This document shows, piece by piece, positions 17,549 through 27,702 of a stretch of DNA of 64,000 nt. A program made the translations under genes and the position numbers. Under the pieces are notes generated by a model. That model was given only the letters and a program-made list of their open reading frames with translations. It was not told the DNA's origin and made no database searches. The stretch is taken from positions 372,001 to 436,000 of the forward strand of contig NZ_RAQO01000008.1 in assembly GCF_003610775.1 (NCBI RefSeq), written 5' to 3'. How positions within the stretch are numbered: position 1 is the first letter of the stretch; each line of letters opens with the position of its first letter. This DNA is from Alginatibacterium sediminis. GTDB lineage: Bacteria; Pseudomonadota; Gammaproteobacteria; Enterobacterales; Celerinatantimonadaceae.

Positions 17549-19343
17549 CTACATTTGCGGCAAGGGCATAACGAGCCCGGCCATTATGCTTGGCTTGATA
17601 CAAACAACGATCCGCCGCACCAACCAAATCACCATAGTCTTGCTCAACTTCTGGCATCATCGTCGCAAGTCCCACACTTACACTAAGGTATTCTGAAACA
17701 AATGAAGTCGCATGTTCAATTTTAGCGAGCTTAAATTGTTCTAATAGGTTCACTGCAATTTGTTCCGCGCCATCGGAAGAAGTATTTGGCAGCAATATGG
17801 CAAATTCTTCTCCGCCATAGCGCGCCACTATGTCCGAACCCCGCTTACTACTCTGACTAATCAGTTTGGCACAAGCTCGGAGTGCTTCATCGCCTTGTTG
17901 GTGGCCATAATGGTCGTTGTATTGTTTAAAACAATCAATATCAATGAGCAGTAAACTTAGTTCTTTGCCATCACGACGATGTAAGTCCCACATGCTACGC
18001 AAGCGCTCATCAAAGCTACGACGGTTGGCAACTTGGGTTAGAGAGTCAACGTAGCTTAGCTCTTGCAGTTGCATAATTGCATCAGCTAGTTGTTGCTCAG
18101 TTTGTTTGCGCTCAGTTACGTCTCGGGTGATATAGACAATACCGCGTTCTTGGGTTTGCTCGTCAAAGAAAGCACTTTTTATCACTTCGTACCAAACCGG
18201 TTGGTCATCATCAAGATATACCAGTTCTTCCACTCTAACTGTCTCACCATTTTCGAGAACCGACTGATGTTGCTTTTGGTAACTTTGGATTTGTTCTTGG
18301 GTTTCACAAAGTTCACTAAAATGCTTACCGCGAATTTCATCGGTACTACAATGAAACATTGCTGCGAAAGGCTCATTTCCGCCAATAAAGTAACCTTGTT
18401 CATTGATAAAACCAATGGGGTCAATAGCGGCACTGAGTACGGTTCGAATTAAACTATTTTGGCGACTTAATTGAAGCTCCGTTGCTTTACTTTGTGCAAC
18501 TTCTTGTTCAAGCTCGGTGTTAAGTTGATACCAACGAGTTAGATCATGAGTCGTGTGGAAGTGACCAATAGCTTCTTTCTTTTCATTTAACACCGGATTG
18601 ATGGTGTGTTCTAAATATCGACGGGAACCATCGGGGAAATGAACCCAAAACTGAAGCTGACGTTGCTCATCGCTAGACTCCTCAGCATCCGAAACTCTAT
18701 ATTTCGAACCCTCGGCGACACTAAGTACATCACTGATAGCTTTACCTTGTAAATCGGCGGCTTTAAGGCCTATGAAATCAGCCCATGCTTGATTACAGAA
18801 TAAAATTCGCTCGTTTAAGTCCAAACGACATATTGGGGTATGCAACGCATCGGTAGAGCTTTGAAACGCTTGTAGTTGTTGCGTCTGACCTTGTTGATGG
18901 GAATACAGTTCAGTAATATCCGAAAAGCTGACATACCAAACCGGCTGGTGCCGGTAATGCCCTGAGTAGCCTTCAATCTTAAAAACGTAAGTGTTCTGGT
19001 TGAGTGTCACAGGAAAGACTAATCCATCAACATGGCGCTTCTCACGTTTTTTTTGCAAGGCTTCTAGTAACGCCTCCCCCCAAGGAAACTCTATTTTGAG
19101 CTCACCGGAACGAATATCACGACGGTCAAGTAACCGTAAAAATTGTCGATTGGCGTATAAACAATGCCCATCAACGTTACTCAAAACGGCTTGTGCAAGT
19201 GGGTTCATCGAACGGTTGTGTCGTTCAATAGAACGCTGCTGTTTCATCTTACAAAGGTAGGCAGCAATTCCATTTATACATACCAGAGCGGCCACAGTGG
19301 CGAATAACAGAGTGCTTCCATACTCTGGCAATATTGCGAACAT
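17529..19343 (-). CDS. Diguanylate cyclase with PAS sensor domains
   Basis: Predicted membrane-anchored enzyme making c-di-GMP from two GTP. One hydrophobic helix (about residues 8-30) is followed by three PAS-like segments. These include QHQPVWYVSFSDITELY-like, LDLNERILFCNQAWADFIGLKAADLQGK, FINEQGYFIGGNEPFAAMFHCSTDEIRGK and PAC tails such as GIVYITRDVTERK. The GGDEF domain (about 430-600) has the active motif GGEEF at 510-514. An inhibitory-site RxxD (RGSD, 501-504) lies five residues upstream, so it should be product-inhibited. The ATG at 19343 is used. What the PAS domains sense is not apparent. Confidence 0.92.
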   Translation of the reverse strand: MFAILPEYGSTLLFATVAALVCINGIAAYLCKMKQQRSIERHNRSMNPLAQAVLSNVDGHCLYANRQFLRLLDRRDIRSGELKIEFPWGEALLEALQKKREKRHVDGLVFPVTLNQNTYVFKIEGYSGHYRHQPVWYVSFSDITELYSHQQGQTQQLQAFQSSTDALHTPICRLDLNERILFCNQAWADFIGLKAADLQGKAISDVLSVAEGSKYRVSDAEESSDEQRQLQFWVHFPDGSRRYLEHTINPVLNEKKEAIGHFHTTHDLTRWYQLNTELEQEVAQSKATELQLSRQNSLIRTVLSAAIDPIGFINEQGYFIGGNEPFAAMFHCSTDEIRGKHFSELCETQEQIQSYQKQHQSVLENGETVRVEELVYLDDDQPVWYEVIKSAFFDEQTQERGIVYITRDVTERKQTEQQLADAIMQLQELSYVDSLTQVANRRSFDERLRSMWDLHRRDGKELSLLLIDIDCFKQYNDHYGHQQGDEALRACAKLISQSSKRGSDIVARYGGEEFAILLPNTSSDGAEQIAVNLLEQFKLAKIEHATSFVSEYLSVSVGLATMMPEVEQDYGDLVGAADRCLYQAKHNGRARYALAANVELQLPF

Positions 19344-19393
19344 AGTTCCAACTATTTAAGAATGATTTGTCAATCAAGTTGGTTTATATTCCT

Positions 19394-20341
19394 TTAAACG
19401 GCTATAGCTGTCAATTGTTCAAGTTTTTGCCATTCTTTTTGTAAAGCAATGCCTTGCCCACCTTGTTCACTTAATAATTTGGCAATTTGAGTCAGAGCCA
19501 GCCATCGATCTGAGCACCAATCCGGCGCTAATAACATTGGCTTTTGTGCAAGAGCGCTTACGCGGTGAAAAATAACTTCAGGTGGGGTATGTTGAATTAA
19601 GCGCACCGCTTGAGCAACGTAGTCATCTATGCCAAGCACGTCTAACCGTCCTGCTTGCCAAGCTTTGGCCATACTACTACCCTGCACTACATGTAGCGGG
19701 TGCAATTTCAGCCCTTCGACTCCAATTTCTAAGACATCGTTTAAACTGCGCATATAGTCATCGCTGCTTTCGCCAGGCAATCCCAGAATGAGGTGAGTAC
19801 ACACCTTTAATCCAAAATCATGGGCTCGACGAACCGTTGCTCGATACGCCGCAAAATCGTGGCCGCGATTAATGCGTTTCAATGTTAGGTCACTAGAGCT
19901 TTGCAGGCCGAGTTCTAGCCATACTTCTTTACCCTGAGATTGATATTGCGCCAGCAACAATAAAACCTCGTCTCGAACACAATCGGGGCGGGTTCCTACA
20001 CACAGCCCAAGCACATTGGGCTCTTGCAGGGCTTCGTCATACAAGCGTTGCAAGACTTCGGTTTCGGCATAGGTGTTGGTATACGCTTGGAAATAGGCCA
20101 AGTAAGAGATGTTTTTGTGTTTTAACTCGCCTTGTCGCTCTAGCATTTGCTGAGCAATTGGAATTTGCCCCTGCGGTTTAGCGAATGAATCTACATTGCA
20201 AAAAGTGCAGCCCCCACGACCAATACTGCCATCACGATTAGGGCAGGTAAACTGAGCATCGATACTTAGTTTTCGAACTCTGGTTTGGTATTTTTGCTTG
20301 AGATGGTAACCCAAGGTGTGGACGTAATGATCAAGTTGCAT
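19394..20341 (-). CDS. yhcC: YhcC-type radical SAM protein (TIGR01212 family)
   Basis: Iron-sulfur radical SAM protein of the TIGR01212/YhcC family, related to Elp3; molecular substrate unknown. The start at 20341 gives MQLDHYVHTLGYHLKQKYQTRVRKLSIDAQFTCPNRDGS, which aligns with E. coli YhcC. A longer frame reaching 20575 would run into pyrC and adds 78 unrelated residues. Cluster cysteines are in CPNRDGSIGRGGCTFCN. Further marks are NTYAETEVL, CVGTRPDCV, LELGLQSSSDLTLKRINRGHD and THLILGLPGE. It is divergent from pyrC, with 135 bases between the starts. Confidence 0.88.
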   Translation of the reverse strand: MQLDHYVHTLGYHLKQKYQTRVRKLSIDAQFTCPNRDGSIGRGGCTFCNVDSFAKPQGQIPIAQQMLERQGELKHKNISYLAYFQAYTNTYAETEVLQRLYDEALQEPNVLGLCVGTRPDCVRDEVLLLLAQYQSQGKEVWLELGLQSSSDLTLKRINRGHDFAAYRATVRRAHDFGLKVCTHLILGLPGESSDDYMRSLNDVLEIGVEGLKLHPLHVVQGSSMAKAWQAGRLDVLGIDDYVAQAVRLIQHTPPEVIFHRVSALAQKPMLLAPDWCSDRWLALTQIAKLLSEQGGQGIALQKEWQKLEQLTAIAV

Positions 20342-20476
20342 CTTTCTGGCTCTAAGCTTCAATAAAACGCGAGCAGTATAAGGTTTTATTTGAGAGCAAC
20401 ATTGACTTCGATCGTTAAGCAGTGCGATTTGTAGCAGATTATCGTAAACTACGCGCGACAATTTCAAGGAGCAAGC

Positions 20477-21511
20477 ATGAGCCAAACACTTAGTATTATC
20501 CGTCCAGATGACTGGCATATTCATTTTCGTGATGGTGATGTTCTCGCCGAAGTAGCACCCGCAACAGCGCGCCACTTTGGACGCGCAATAGTGATGCCTA
20601 ATTTGTCGCCCCCGGTTAGTAAGGTAGAAATGGCTTTAGCCTATCGCCAACGCATTATGGCTCACACTCAAGGCTACAATTTTGAACCGCTAATGACCCT
20701 TTATTTAACCGACGACACTAGCGTCGCCGACGTAGATGCGGCAGCAGCCAGCGGTTTTATTAAAGCCTTTAAATTGTACCCTGCTAACGCTACGACTAAT
20801 TCAGCTCACGGTGTCACCGACTTAGACGCCCTGGCACCTGTATTTGAGCGTATGGCTGAGCTAGGTTTATTGCTGTTAGTTCATGGTGAAGTCACCCATG
20901 ACGAGGTTGATATTTTTGACCGTGAGAAAGCATTTATAGACCAACACATGCAAGCCTTAACCCAGCGCTATACGCAGCTTAAAATTGTCTTTGAACACAT
21001 CACTACCGCCGACGCTGCCCAGTTTGTGTTAGCCGCATCAGATAATGTTGGCGCAACGATCACGCCACAACATTTAATGTACAACCGTAACCATTTGTTA
21101 GTCGGTGGCGTGCGTCCGCACAACTTTTGTTTACCCATATTAAAAAGGCAAAGCCATCAACAAGCGCTGCAAGAAGTCGTGAAAAGTGGGCACCAGCGTT
21201 TTTTCCTAGGCACTGACTCTGCGCCGCATTTACGCCATTTAAAAGAAAATTCTTGTGGTTGCGCCGGTTGTTATTCGGCACCTGCGGCTATTGAGTTGTA
21301 CGCGCATATCTTTGATGAAATCGGTGCAATCGACAAACTACAAGGATTTGCCAGCCAACATGGCGCAGCGTTTTATGGGTTACCAGAAAATGACTCACGT
21401 ATTACCTTGGTTCGAGAAGCATGGAAAATGCCAGCCTCAATCGCCTTAGGCGAGCATAGCATTGTGCCATTTTTTGCCGAACAAACCTTGAACTGGAAAG
21501 TTCAAGACTAG
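20477..21511 (+). CDS. pyrC: Dihydroorotase PyrC
   Basis: Zinc enzyme converting carbamoyl-aspartate to dihydroorotate in pyrimidine synthesis. The 344-residue protein (E. coli 348) has the metal-binding HxH in [10 protein letters not shown] (residues 11-20), the substrate loop VMPNLSPPV and the carbamylated lysine region [16 protein letters not shown]. Histidines are found in LLVHGE, VFEHITT and [13 protein letters not shown], and the catalytic aspartate in [15 protein letters not shown] precedes the ATG by six bases. Confidence 0.96.
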   Translation: MSQTLSIIRPDDWHIHFRDGDVLAEVAPATARHFGRAIVMPNLSPPVSKVEMALAYRQRIMAHTQGYNFEPLMTLYLTDDTSVADVDAAAASGFIKAFKLYPANATTNSAHGVTDLDALAPVFERMAELGLLLLVHGEVTHDEVDIFDREKAFIDQHMQALTQRYTQLKIVFEHITTADAAQFVLAASDNVGATITPQHLMYNRNHLLVGGVRPHNFCLPILKRQSHQQALQEVVKSGHQRFFLGTDSAPHLRHLKENSCGCAGCYSAPAAIELYAHIFDEIGAIDKLQGFASQHGAAFYGLPENDSRITLVREAWKMPASIALGEHSIVPFFAEQTLNWKVQD

Positions 21512-21713
21512 GACTAATTTGAGTGCGTGTATACCGTCGAAGCGAGCCAGCATTTATCGCTTCGACCTGCACAACTAAAACTCAAGCCTAACTCAAAGCC
21601 AAAACCGCTCGTTTGTTACTCCTTACTACTGCTAATACTTGGTAATCATTGGCGTGTCAGTGTAGAATCGAGCTCCTTTTTTCGACTGTGGCATTCACAA
21701 TACAGGTATTATT

Positions 21714-22994
21714 ATGACAGTTTCCAACTCCCTATTAGACGATCTCAAAGCTCGAGGCTTAGTTGCACAATGCACGGCTGATGACGAGCTAGCCGAGCAC
21801 CTCAATAGTGGCAGCCGGACTTTGTATTGTGGCTTCGATCCAACCGCAGACTCGTTACATATTGGTAGTTTGGTTCCGCTACTAACGTTGCGCCGCTTTC
21901 AACAGGCCGGTCATCGCCCTCTCGCTTTGGTTGGTGGTGCAACCGGTTTAATTGGTGATCCAAGCTTCAAAGCCGCAGAGCGCAAGCTTAACACTGACGA
22001 TGTTGTAGAAAACTGGGTAAGCAAAATCAAAACCCAAGTCAGTCAGTTCGTCAATTTTGATGACTCCGTAAGTTCAGCCAAAGTCGTTAACAATCTCGAC
22101 TGGATTGGCAAAATTGACATGATTACGTTTTTACGCGATGTCGGTAAGCACTTCAGCGTTAACGCTATGATTCAAAAAGAGTCGGTAAAGCAACGTATTG
22201 AGCGCGAAGGCTCTGGTATTTCATTTACAGAATTCAGTTACATGCTTTTGCAAAGCTACGACTTTGCCGCCTTAAGTGAAGCGGAAGATTGTAGCTTGCA
22301 AATTGGTGGTTCAGATCAATGGGGCAATATCACCGGTGGTATCGATTTAACCCGCCGTATGCACCGAAAGCAAGTGTTTGGACTCACGCTTCCACTGGTC
22401 ACAAAATCGGATGGCACCAAATTTGGTAAAACCGAGAGCGGTACAATTTGGCTAGATCCAGCACGCACCTCGCCGTATGGCTTTTACCAGTTCTGGATTA
22501 ACAGTGCTGACGCTGACGTTTACAAGTTTTTACGCATGTTTACCTTTTTGTCAGTTGAAGAGATCCAAGCGATTGAAGAGCGCGATGCTCAAGCGCAAGG
22601 TCGTCCCGAAGCACAAGGTATTCTGGCAACAGAAGTTACTCGCATTGTGCACGGTGAAGAAGGTTTAGTATCAGCCCAGCGTATTACCCAAGCATTGTTC
22701 TCAGGTGAGTTAAATTCGTTAACCGAGTCTGACCTGACGCAATTAGCCCTCGACGGCTTGCCTAGCTTTAAACTTGAGCAAAGCAGTGCCTCCTTGGTCG
22801 AGATTCTCACTCAAACCGAATTAGCAAAATCGAACAAAATGGCGCGCGAGTTTATTAAAAACAACGCAGTTGCGATTAATGGTGAGAAGAACAGTGATAC
22901 CGAGGCTAGTTTGAACAGTGAGCAAGCATTACATGGCAAATACACCATTATAAAACGTGGTAAAAAGCTATTTAGTTTGGTTATCTGGCCTTAA
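21714..22994 (+). CDS. tyrS: Tyrosyl-tRNA synthetase
   Basis: Class I aminoacyl-tRNA synthetase charging tRNA-Tyr. The 426-residue protein (E. coli 424) has [22 protein letters not shown] with the HIGH-like [35 protein letters not shown] and the KMSKS-like [15 protein letters not shown]-terminal S4-like RNA-binding region follows ([14 protein letters not shown] ... [14 protein letters not shown]). No ribosome binding site stands out; TTATTATG precedes the start. A clear terminator follows. Confidence 0.97.
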   Translation: MTVSNSLLDDLKARGLVAQCTADDELAEHLNSGSRTLYCGFDPTADSLHIGSLVPLLTLRRFQQAGHRPLALVGGATGLIGDPSFKAAERKLNTDDVVENWVSKIKTQVSQFVNFDDSVSSAKVVNNLDWIGKIDMITFLRDVGKHFSVNAMIQKESVKQRIEREGSGISFTEFSYMLLQSYDFAALSEAEDCSLQIGGSDQWGNITGGIDLTRRMHRKQVFGLTLPLVTKSDGTKFGKTESGTIWLDPARTSPYGFYQFWINSADADVYKFLRMFTFLSVEEIQAIEERDAQAQGRPEAQGILATEVTRIVHGEEGLVSAQRITQALFSGELNSLTESDLTQLALDGLPSFKLEQSSASLVEILTQTELAKSNKMAREFIKNNAVAINGEKNSDTEASLNSEQALHGKYTIIKRGKKLFSLVIWP

Positions 22995-23013
22995 ACTGCT
23001 GCATTGGTCGTTC

Positions 23014-23039
23014 AAGCCCGCTTAGTAGCGGGCTTTTTT
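23014..23039 (+). terminator. Terminator of tyrS
   Basis: Eight-base stem AGCCCGCT / AGCGGGCT with loop TAGT and a five-base T-run, about 20 bases after the tyrS stop. Confidence 0.88.
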
Positions 23040-23172
23040 ATATGCGGCACAAAGCTTGCCCTAGCTAGAATAGCCTATTAGACTGGTTCCATGACCTGCC
23101 ACAGCACTATTTTGTTCTTCATTCTAAGTTCCACGAGTGCTGACAGCGGCCGGTAAACTAACGAGGAATTAG

Positions 23173-23601
23173 ATGAAAACAAGACCTATTAATGCAAGCG
23201 ACGCGGTTGCAGTATCACGTTTAACGTCACAGCTTGGCGTCTCTCTGAACACCAACAGTACCTTAGCTAATATTCACCACATACTGGAACGTGACGATCA
23301 CCAAGCTTACGTGCTTGAAGATGAGCATGGCGATGTGATTGCTTGGGTGCATGTCATTATTGCACTACGCCTGGGCTCACTGCCTTTTGCTGAAATCGCC
23401 GGCATAGTTATCGACCAAGATCACCAAAACCAAGGCCATGGCCGAAATTTAATGAACTCGTGTAAAAACTGGGCTCGTAGTCGCGGGATCAGCGAGATAC
23501 GAGTGCGCGTGAACGAGAAACGCGAGCAAGCCAAAGAGTTTTATGTACGCCGCGGGTTTACTCATCGCAAAACTCAAAACGTTTACTATCGTGACATTTA
23601 A
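23173..23601 (+). CDS. GNAT-family N-acetyltransferase
   Basis: Single-domain GCN5-related acetyltransferase of 142 residues. The acetyl-CoA-binding stretch is AGIVIDQDHQNQGHGRNLMNSCKNWA (about 76-101), with QNQGHG corresponding to the Q/RxxGxG/A motif. It is followed by the terminal EFYVRRGFTHRKTQNVYY. GAGGAAT precedes the ATG. It lies 22 bases before mtnN and may be co-transcribed with it. The substrate is unknown. Confidence 0.85.
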   Translation: MKTRPINASDAVAVSRLTSQLGVSLNTNSTLANIHHILERDDHQAYVLEDEHGDVIAWVHVIIALRLGSLPFAEIAGIVIDQDHQNQGHGRNLMNSCKNWARSRGISEIRVRVNEKREQAKEFYVRRGFTHRKTQNVYYRDI

Positions 23602-23622
23602 GCTAAACATTTAGGATCCCGA

Positions 23623-24315
23623 ATGACTATTGCAATTATTGGAGCGATGGAACAAGAAGTTGCCATTTTGCGTGACTTACTAAGTGGCCGTCAGGACTAT
23701 AGTTTTGCTGGCTGTGAGTTTTATAGTGGCCAACTCAACGGTGTAGACGTAGTTCTCACCCGTTCCGGAATTGGTAAAGTAGCAGCAGCGATTGCTACAA
23801 GTACCTTAATCCAACGTTATCAACCACAATACGTGATTAATACCGGTTCCGCTGGCGGCTTTGACAGCGAACTTAAAGTAGGTGATGTGGTCATTTCTAG
23901 TGAAGTTCGCCACCACGACGCAGACGTAACCGCCTTTGGATACGAACTTGGACAATTACCAAGTAATCCTGCGGCCTACATAGCCGATCCGCGGTTATTG
24001 GAACTAGCGAAACAAAGCATCGAAGTTAATGGTGCTCATAAGAGTAAAGCTGGGCTTATTTGCAGTGGTGACAGCTTTATTTGCGAGCCAACACGTATCG
24101 CAAAATTACGCCAAGATTTTCCGAGCATGTTGGCGGTCGATATGGAGGCTGCAGCTATTGCACAAGTTTGCCATTTGGCCAGCGTGCCATTTGTGGTCAT
24201 TCGTGCACTTTCAGATATCGCAGGTACTGAGTCACCCCAATCTTTTGACGAGTTTCTAGAAACCGCAGCAGTACATAGTAGTCAGCAAGTACAAGCGCTA
24301 ATCGCGAAGCTCTAA
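23623..24315 (+). CDS. mtnN: 5'-methylthioadenosine/S-adenosylhomocysteine nucleosidase
   Basis: Hydrolyses methylthioadenosine, S-adenosylhomocysteine and 5'-deoxyadenosine, releasing adenine; feeds methionine salvage and the AI-2 pathway. The 230-residue protein has GAMEQEV with catalytic E12, NTGSAGGF, GDVVISSEVRHHDADVTAFGYELGQLP, the substrate-contact AVDMEAAAIAQ, and RALSDIAG with the catalytic aspartate. It is followed three bases later by cbiB and then btuF, a gene order common in marine gammaproteobacteria. Confidence 0.96.
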   Translation: MTIAIIGAMEQEVAILRDLLSGRQDYSFAGCEFYSGQLNGVDVVLTRSGIGKVAAAIATSTLIQRYQPQYVINTGSAGGFDSELKVGDVVISSEVRHHDADVTAFGYELGQLPSNPAAYIADPRLLELAKQSIEVNGAHKSKAGLICSGDSFICEPTRIAKLRQDFPSMLAVDMEAAAIAQVCHLASVPFVVIRALSDIAGTESPQSFDEFLETAAVHSSQQVQALIAKL

Positions 24316-24317
24316 GC

Positions 24318-25265
24318 ATGTTTGATAGCTTAGAGCCAGGGATTGGCTTATTGTTTTTGTTTCCTTTAGCAGCAATTGTCCTAGAGATGGTTCTGCCTTT
24401 AGGTTGGAGTTGGCATCCGTTACAGGGCCTGCAGATTTTTGCGCAGCGCTTAAGTGACAAAGTTAACCGTCCAGACAACGGCCCTCGTCAACAGCGTATT
24501 GCAGGTGGCGCGGGGCTTTTTGTCTGTGTGGCTTTGCCCTGGACATGCCTTTGGGTATTGCAAGAATTAGTCTTGGAGCCTGAACTCTACCATGCCGTTT
24601 TATTGTATTTTTTGATCAGTGCTCGCCCCACATTAAACAGCGTCCATCAAATTAGCCAACAACTTCCTGATCATCGGCAAGCACGACTAACGCTAGGGCC
24701 CTTGTTGCTTCGTGACACATCTAAGCTTACTGAAGTAGGCGTGGTTAAAGCCAGTCTAGAAATGTTGATACTGCGCTGCGCTTATGGATGGTTTGTCCCT
24801 CTATTTTGGTTTGCTGTACTGGGTATTTGGGCAGCCTTAGCTTACAGTTTAGTCTATTGTGTCCAGCAACAATGGAATACCAAGCACCTGCAATACCAAC
24901 AATTTGGAAAAGCTGCAATGTGGTCACAAAGAACTTTAGCGTGGCCAGTTCTGCAAGTGATTGCACTGTTAGGGTGTATATACGGCAGTTTTCGTCAAAA
25001 TCTGCGCGCCTTAAAAACCGGGTTTCGTTGGCCCTACCCTGCCTCAGGACAACTTTTAGCCCTGCAGGCCAGTTGGTTGAACTGCGAGATTGGCGGCCCA
25101 CGTTTTTATGACAGTACTCGCCACGATTTCGCAAAATTTGGTCCACTAGGAGTGACGCCGACAGCTAAGCAACTAAGCTTTTTCAGCTTACGCTTGCAGC
25201 TACTCGGACTCACTTACCTTGTTTTAATGGGCACCATTTATGGGATGCGGATTGCGCTACTTTAA
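24318..25265 (+). CDS. cbiB: Adenosylcobinamide-phosphate synthase CbiB/CobD-like
   Basis: Integral membrane protein of 315 residues in the CobD/CbiB family, which attaches aminopropanol phosphate to adenosylcobyric acid in late cobalamin assembly or salvage. Family marks are WHPLQGLQIFAQRLSD at about 32-47, RPTLNSVHQISQQLP-like, GPLLLRDTSKL, ASLEMLILRCAYGWFVPLFWFAVLG and GFRWPYPASGQLLALQASWLNCEIGGPRFYD. It sits in a mtnN-cbiB-btuF run with three-base spacing before it and a 26-base overlap after it. No other cobalamin-synthesis genes are visible, so salvage is the likely role. Confidence 0.85.
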   Translation: MFDSLEPGIGLLFLFPLAAIVLEMVLPLGWSWHPLQGLQIFAQRLSDKVNRPDNGPRQQRIAGGAGLFVCVALPWTCLWVLQELVLEPELYHAVLLYFLISARPTLNSVHQISQQLPDHRQARLTLGPLLLRDTSKLTEVGVVKASLEMLILRCAYGWFVPLFWFAVLGIWAALAYSLVYCVQQQWNTKHLQYQQFGKAAMWSQRTLAWPVLQVIALLGCIYGSFRQNLRALKTGFRWPYPASGQLLALQASWLNCEIGGPRFYDSTRHDFAKFGPLGVTPTAKQLSFFSLRLQLLGLTYLVLMGTIYGMRIALL

Positions 25266-26079
25266 CCAGCTAATCCAAGCCGTTGGCCTGCTCCTCGTTA
25301 GTTGTAACACGCAAGCTGAGCCGCTACGTGTCATCACACTGTCGCCGAGTCTTACTGAGTTAGTTTATGCCATTGGTGCTGGAGATACTTTAGTTGGCGT
25401 GATTGAAGGCAGCGACTATCCCGATGATGCCCTAAACTTACCGATTGTCGGCAACTACCATAGTATTAATATCGAAGTAATTTTGTCACTAAAGCCTGAT
25501 TTAGTTCTTACTTGGGCATCGGGTAATTCCAAGCAACAATTAAATCGGCTTTCCGCACTTGGAATTGCTAGCTTTAGCGCACAAGAAGGCCGCTTAGATC
25601 AGCTGCCTCAAACCCTTCGCAGCTTGGGTAAACGTTTAAACCATGAACACGAGGCTGAACAAGGCGCACAAGAGTTTGAGCGGGAGTTGCAGCAATTGCG
25701 CCAGCAATATAGCCAACAACAGCCACTAACGGTGTTTTTTCCGATTTCAGTTGACCCCTTAATGAGTTTCGCCCCCAGCTCTTGGATGAATCAGCAACTA
25801 GAAATATGTGGTCTACAGAACATCGTTGATACAACTCCGGTTAGTTACCCTATCTTGTCTTGGGAGTTCTTATTACTTGAAAACCCTGAGCTCATCATCA
25901 GTAACGACCCCATTTATTGGCAACGTTATCCGCAGCTAAACGCTGTGCAGCAGCAACAGTTTATTCACGTAAATCCCGATTACCTGCACCGCCTTACCCC
26001 TAGAACCCTGCTTGGGGTGCGTAGTCTTTGTGAGCAAGCCGATATTTTTCGCAAAAAAAAGCGCCTACAAACACTGTAG
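25240..26079 (+). CDS. btuF: Vitamin B12-binding periplasmic protein BtuF
   Basis: Periplasmic cobalamin receptor for the BtuCD importer. A signal-peptide-like N-terminus (NQLIQAVGLLLVSCNTQAEP) precedes RVITLSPSLTELVYAIGAGDTLVGV, then SDYPDDALNLPIVGNYHSINIEVILSLKPDLVLTW and SWMNQQLEICGLQNIVD, the class III binding-protein pattern. The ATG at 25240 overlaps cbiB by 26 bases; a TTG a few codons later is also possible because neither has a strong ribosome site. BtuC and BtuD genes are not in the window. Confidence 0.88.
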   Translation: MGCGLRYFNQLIQAVGLLLVSCNTQAEPLRVITLSPSLTELVYAIGAGDTLVGVIEGSDYPDDALNLPIVGNYHSINIEVILSLKPDLVLTWASGNSKQQLNRLSALGIASFSAQEGRLDQLPQTLRSLGKRLNHEHEAEQGAQEFERELQQLRQQYSQQQPLTVFFPISVDPLMSFAPSSWMNQQLEICGLQNIVDTTPVSYPILSWEFLLLENPELIISNDPIYWQRYPQLNAVQQQQFIHVNPDYLHRLTPRTLLGVRSLCEQADIFRKKKRLQTL

Positions 26080-26083
26080 ACGC
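26061..26083 (-). terminator. Terminator-like hairpin in antisense orientation at btuF 3' end
   Basis: Arms GCGCCTACA and TGTAGACGC around AACAC, with eight A residues on the left. Read on the minus strand this is a hairpin followed by eight T. On the plus strand there is no U-run. The btuF stop codon lies inside the right arm. No minus-strand gene lies to the right that would need it. Confidence 0.4.
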
Positions 26084-26346
26084 AAGCAAAGCTTAAGGAT
26101 TGGAAACTAACCCATCGCTATAGATGAAATATATGTGCCAACAAAACTATCAGTGTAAACCATTGTTTATATTGATCATTGTTAAAACTAAATATCTTCT
26201 AAATTGTTCACTGAACCAAAAACAAGCAAGCTTGCCTTGCAAATGAGCAAACATTCGTTACTTACCGTGATTTTCAGCTAGGGCTAGGTATCTGCTGCAA
26301 ATTTGCTAAAATAGCCGCGTCTACCTTACCCCTAAAGGATTGGTTC

Positions 26347-27702
26347 TTGAGTTTCGTGTCCAAATACCGCCGTCGATTGCTCGCGGTTCTCTGTGCTTCG
26401 CTACTTGCGCTGCTATTTTTTTTCCCGATGCAACAGTCAAGTGAAGCCATTGCTAGCTCTGATAAAACATCTAATCCGCCCTCAGCAGACCATAAAGACA
26501 TTATTGGCGAGAGCCTAAGCGATGAACTACTAATCGGTCAACGCTATCCCCTGTCATTAAATATTCAAAGTATCCCGCTTAGTGAGAAACAACTTAACAG
26601 TGACAATACCCAGCAATGGACTAAGCATAGTCTTGAGGTGAAATCGGGCGATAGTTTGGCGCTGTTGTTTAAACGAGCAGGCCTTAGCGCTAAACAACTG
26701 TATGCAATTGACCAGCTTGGAGGGGAAGCGCAGCAGCTGCGTAGGCTGCGTCCCGGAAATATCGTTGATATTTGGGTTGATGTTGATAATTTACTGCAAA
26801 AGATAGAATTCAAACTTTCACGCGAAAAAACTTTACGTATCGCACGCGACTCTGCCAACAATTTTAGCGTCGCTATCGATGCGCTAGATGTTGAAATTCG
26901 CCACGACTTTGCCCACGGTGAAATCAGCTCAAGCTTTTGGAATGCGGGGATTGAGTCGAACCTAAGCCAAGGCCAAATCATGGATTTGGCGGGGATTTTT
27001 GGATGGGACGTTGATTTCGCCTTAGATATTCGCAAAGGAGACCAATTTACAGTTTGGTTTGAAAAGCGCTACTCCATGGGGGAAGCCATTGGCAATGGCG
27101 AAATCATTGCTGCCGAATTTATTAACCAAGGCGAAGTGTTCCAAGCGGTGCGCCACAGCGATGGTGATTATTACACGCCAGAAGGCCTGTCGATGCGTAA
27201 AGCCTTTTTACGCGCTCCAGTTGCCTTTAACTATATTAGCTCTAACTTTAATCCGCGCCGTTTACATCCAGTAACCGGTAAAGTGAAAGCCCACAATGGT
27301 ATCGACTACGCTGCGCGCACCGGCACCCCAGTGCAAAGCTCTGGTGATGGCAAGGTGATAGCCTCGGCCTATAGCAAATTTAATGGCAACTATGTGTTCA
27401 TCCAACATAGCTCCCAGTATGTCACTAAGTATTTACACCTAAACAAACGTAAGGTGAAAAAAGGTCAGCGAGTCAAACAAGGACAAATAATTGGCACTGT
27501 GGGTGCAACCGGCCGCGTTACTGGCCCACATTTACACTATGAATTTCTTGTAAACGGTGCGCATCGCAACCCACGTACGGTAAAACTACCCGAGAACAAA
27601 CCCTTGGCTGGCGATGAACGTGACGCCTTCGTTGTTCTTGCTAAGCAAGAAATGGAGCGACTAGAGAGTAGTAAACGGATTATGCTGGCAATGCGCCAAT
27701 GA
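26347..27702 (+). CDS. M23-family murein endopeptidase, MepM-like
   Basis: Membrane-anchored periplasmic peptidase likely cleaving peptidoglycan cross-links. An N-terminal transmembrane segment (residues about 9-27) is followed by an OapA/LysM-like region (92-160: SLEVKSGDSLALLFKRAGLSAKQLYAID...LRPG). The M23 domain follows (about 300-410) with HxxxD at H316-D320 (HNGIDYA) and HLHYE at 395-399, the zinc ligands. The start is a TTG with AGGA eight bases before it; a GTG three codons on is possible. It overlaps anmK by four bases (ATGA), so cell-wall cleavage and anhydro-MurNAc recycling are coupled in one transcript. Confidence 0.9.
   Translation: MSFVSKYRRRLLAVLCASLLALLFFFPMQQSSEAIASSDKTSNPPSADHKDIIGESLSDELLIGQRYPLSLNIQSIPLSEKQLNSDNTQQWTKHSLEVKSGDSLALLFKRAGLSAKQLYAIDQLGGEAQQLRRLRPGNIVDIWVDVDNLLQKIEFKLSREKTLRIARDSANNFSVAIDALDVEIRHDFAHGEISSSFWNAGIESNLSQGQIMDLAGIFGWDVDFALDIRKGDQFTVWFEKRYSMGEAIGNGEIIAAEFINQGEVFQAVRHSDGDYYTPEGLSMRKAFLRAPVAFNYISSNFNPRRLHPVTGKVKAHNGIDYAARTGTPVQSSGDGKVIASAYSKFNGNYVFIQHSSQYVTKYLHLNKRKVKKGQRVKQGQIIGTVGATGRVTGPHLHYEFLVNGAHRNPRTVKLPENKPLAGDERDAFVVLAKQEMERLESSKRIMLAMRQ

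Noticed and set aside
20342-20575. N-terminal extension of the YhcC-type gene
   Set aside because: It would overlap pyrC's start and promoter, and the extra 78 residues do not resemble the family, while the shorter start aligns with E. coli YhcC.
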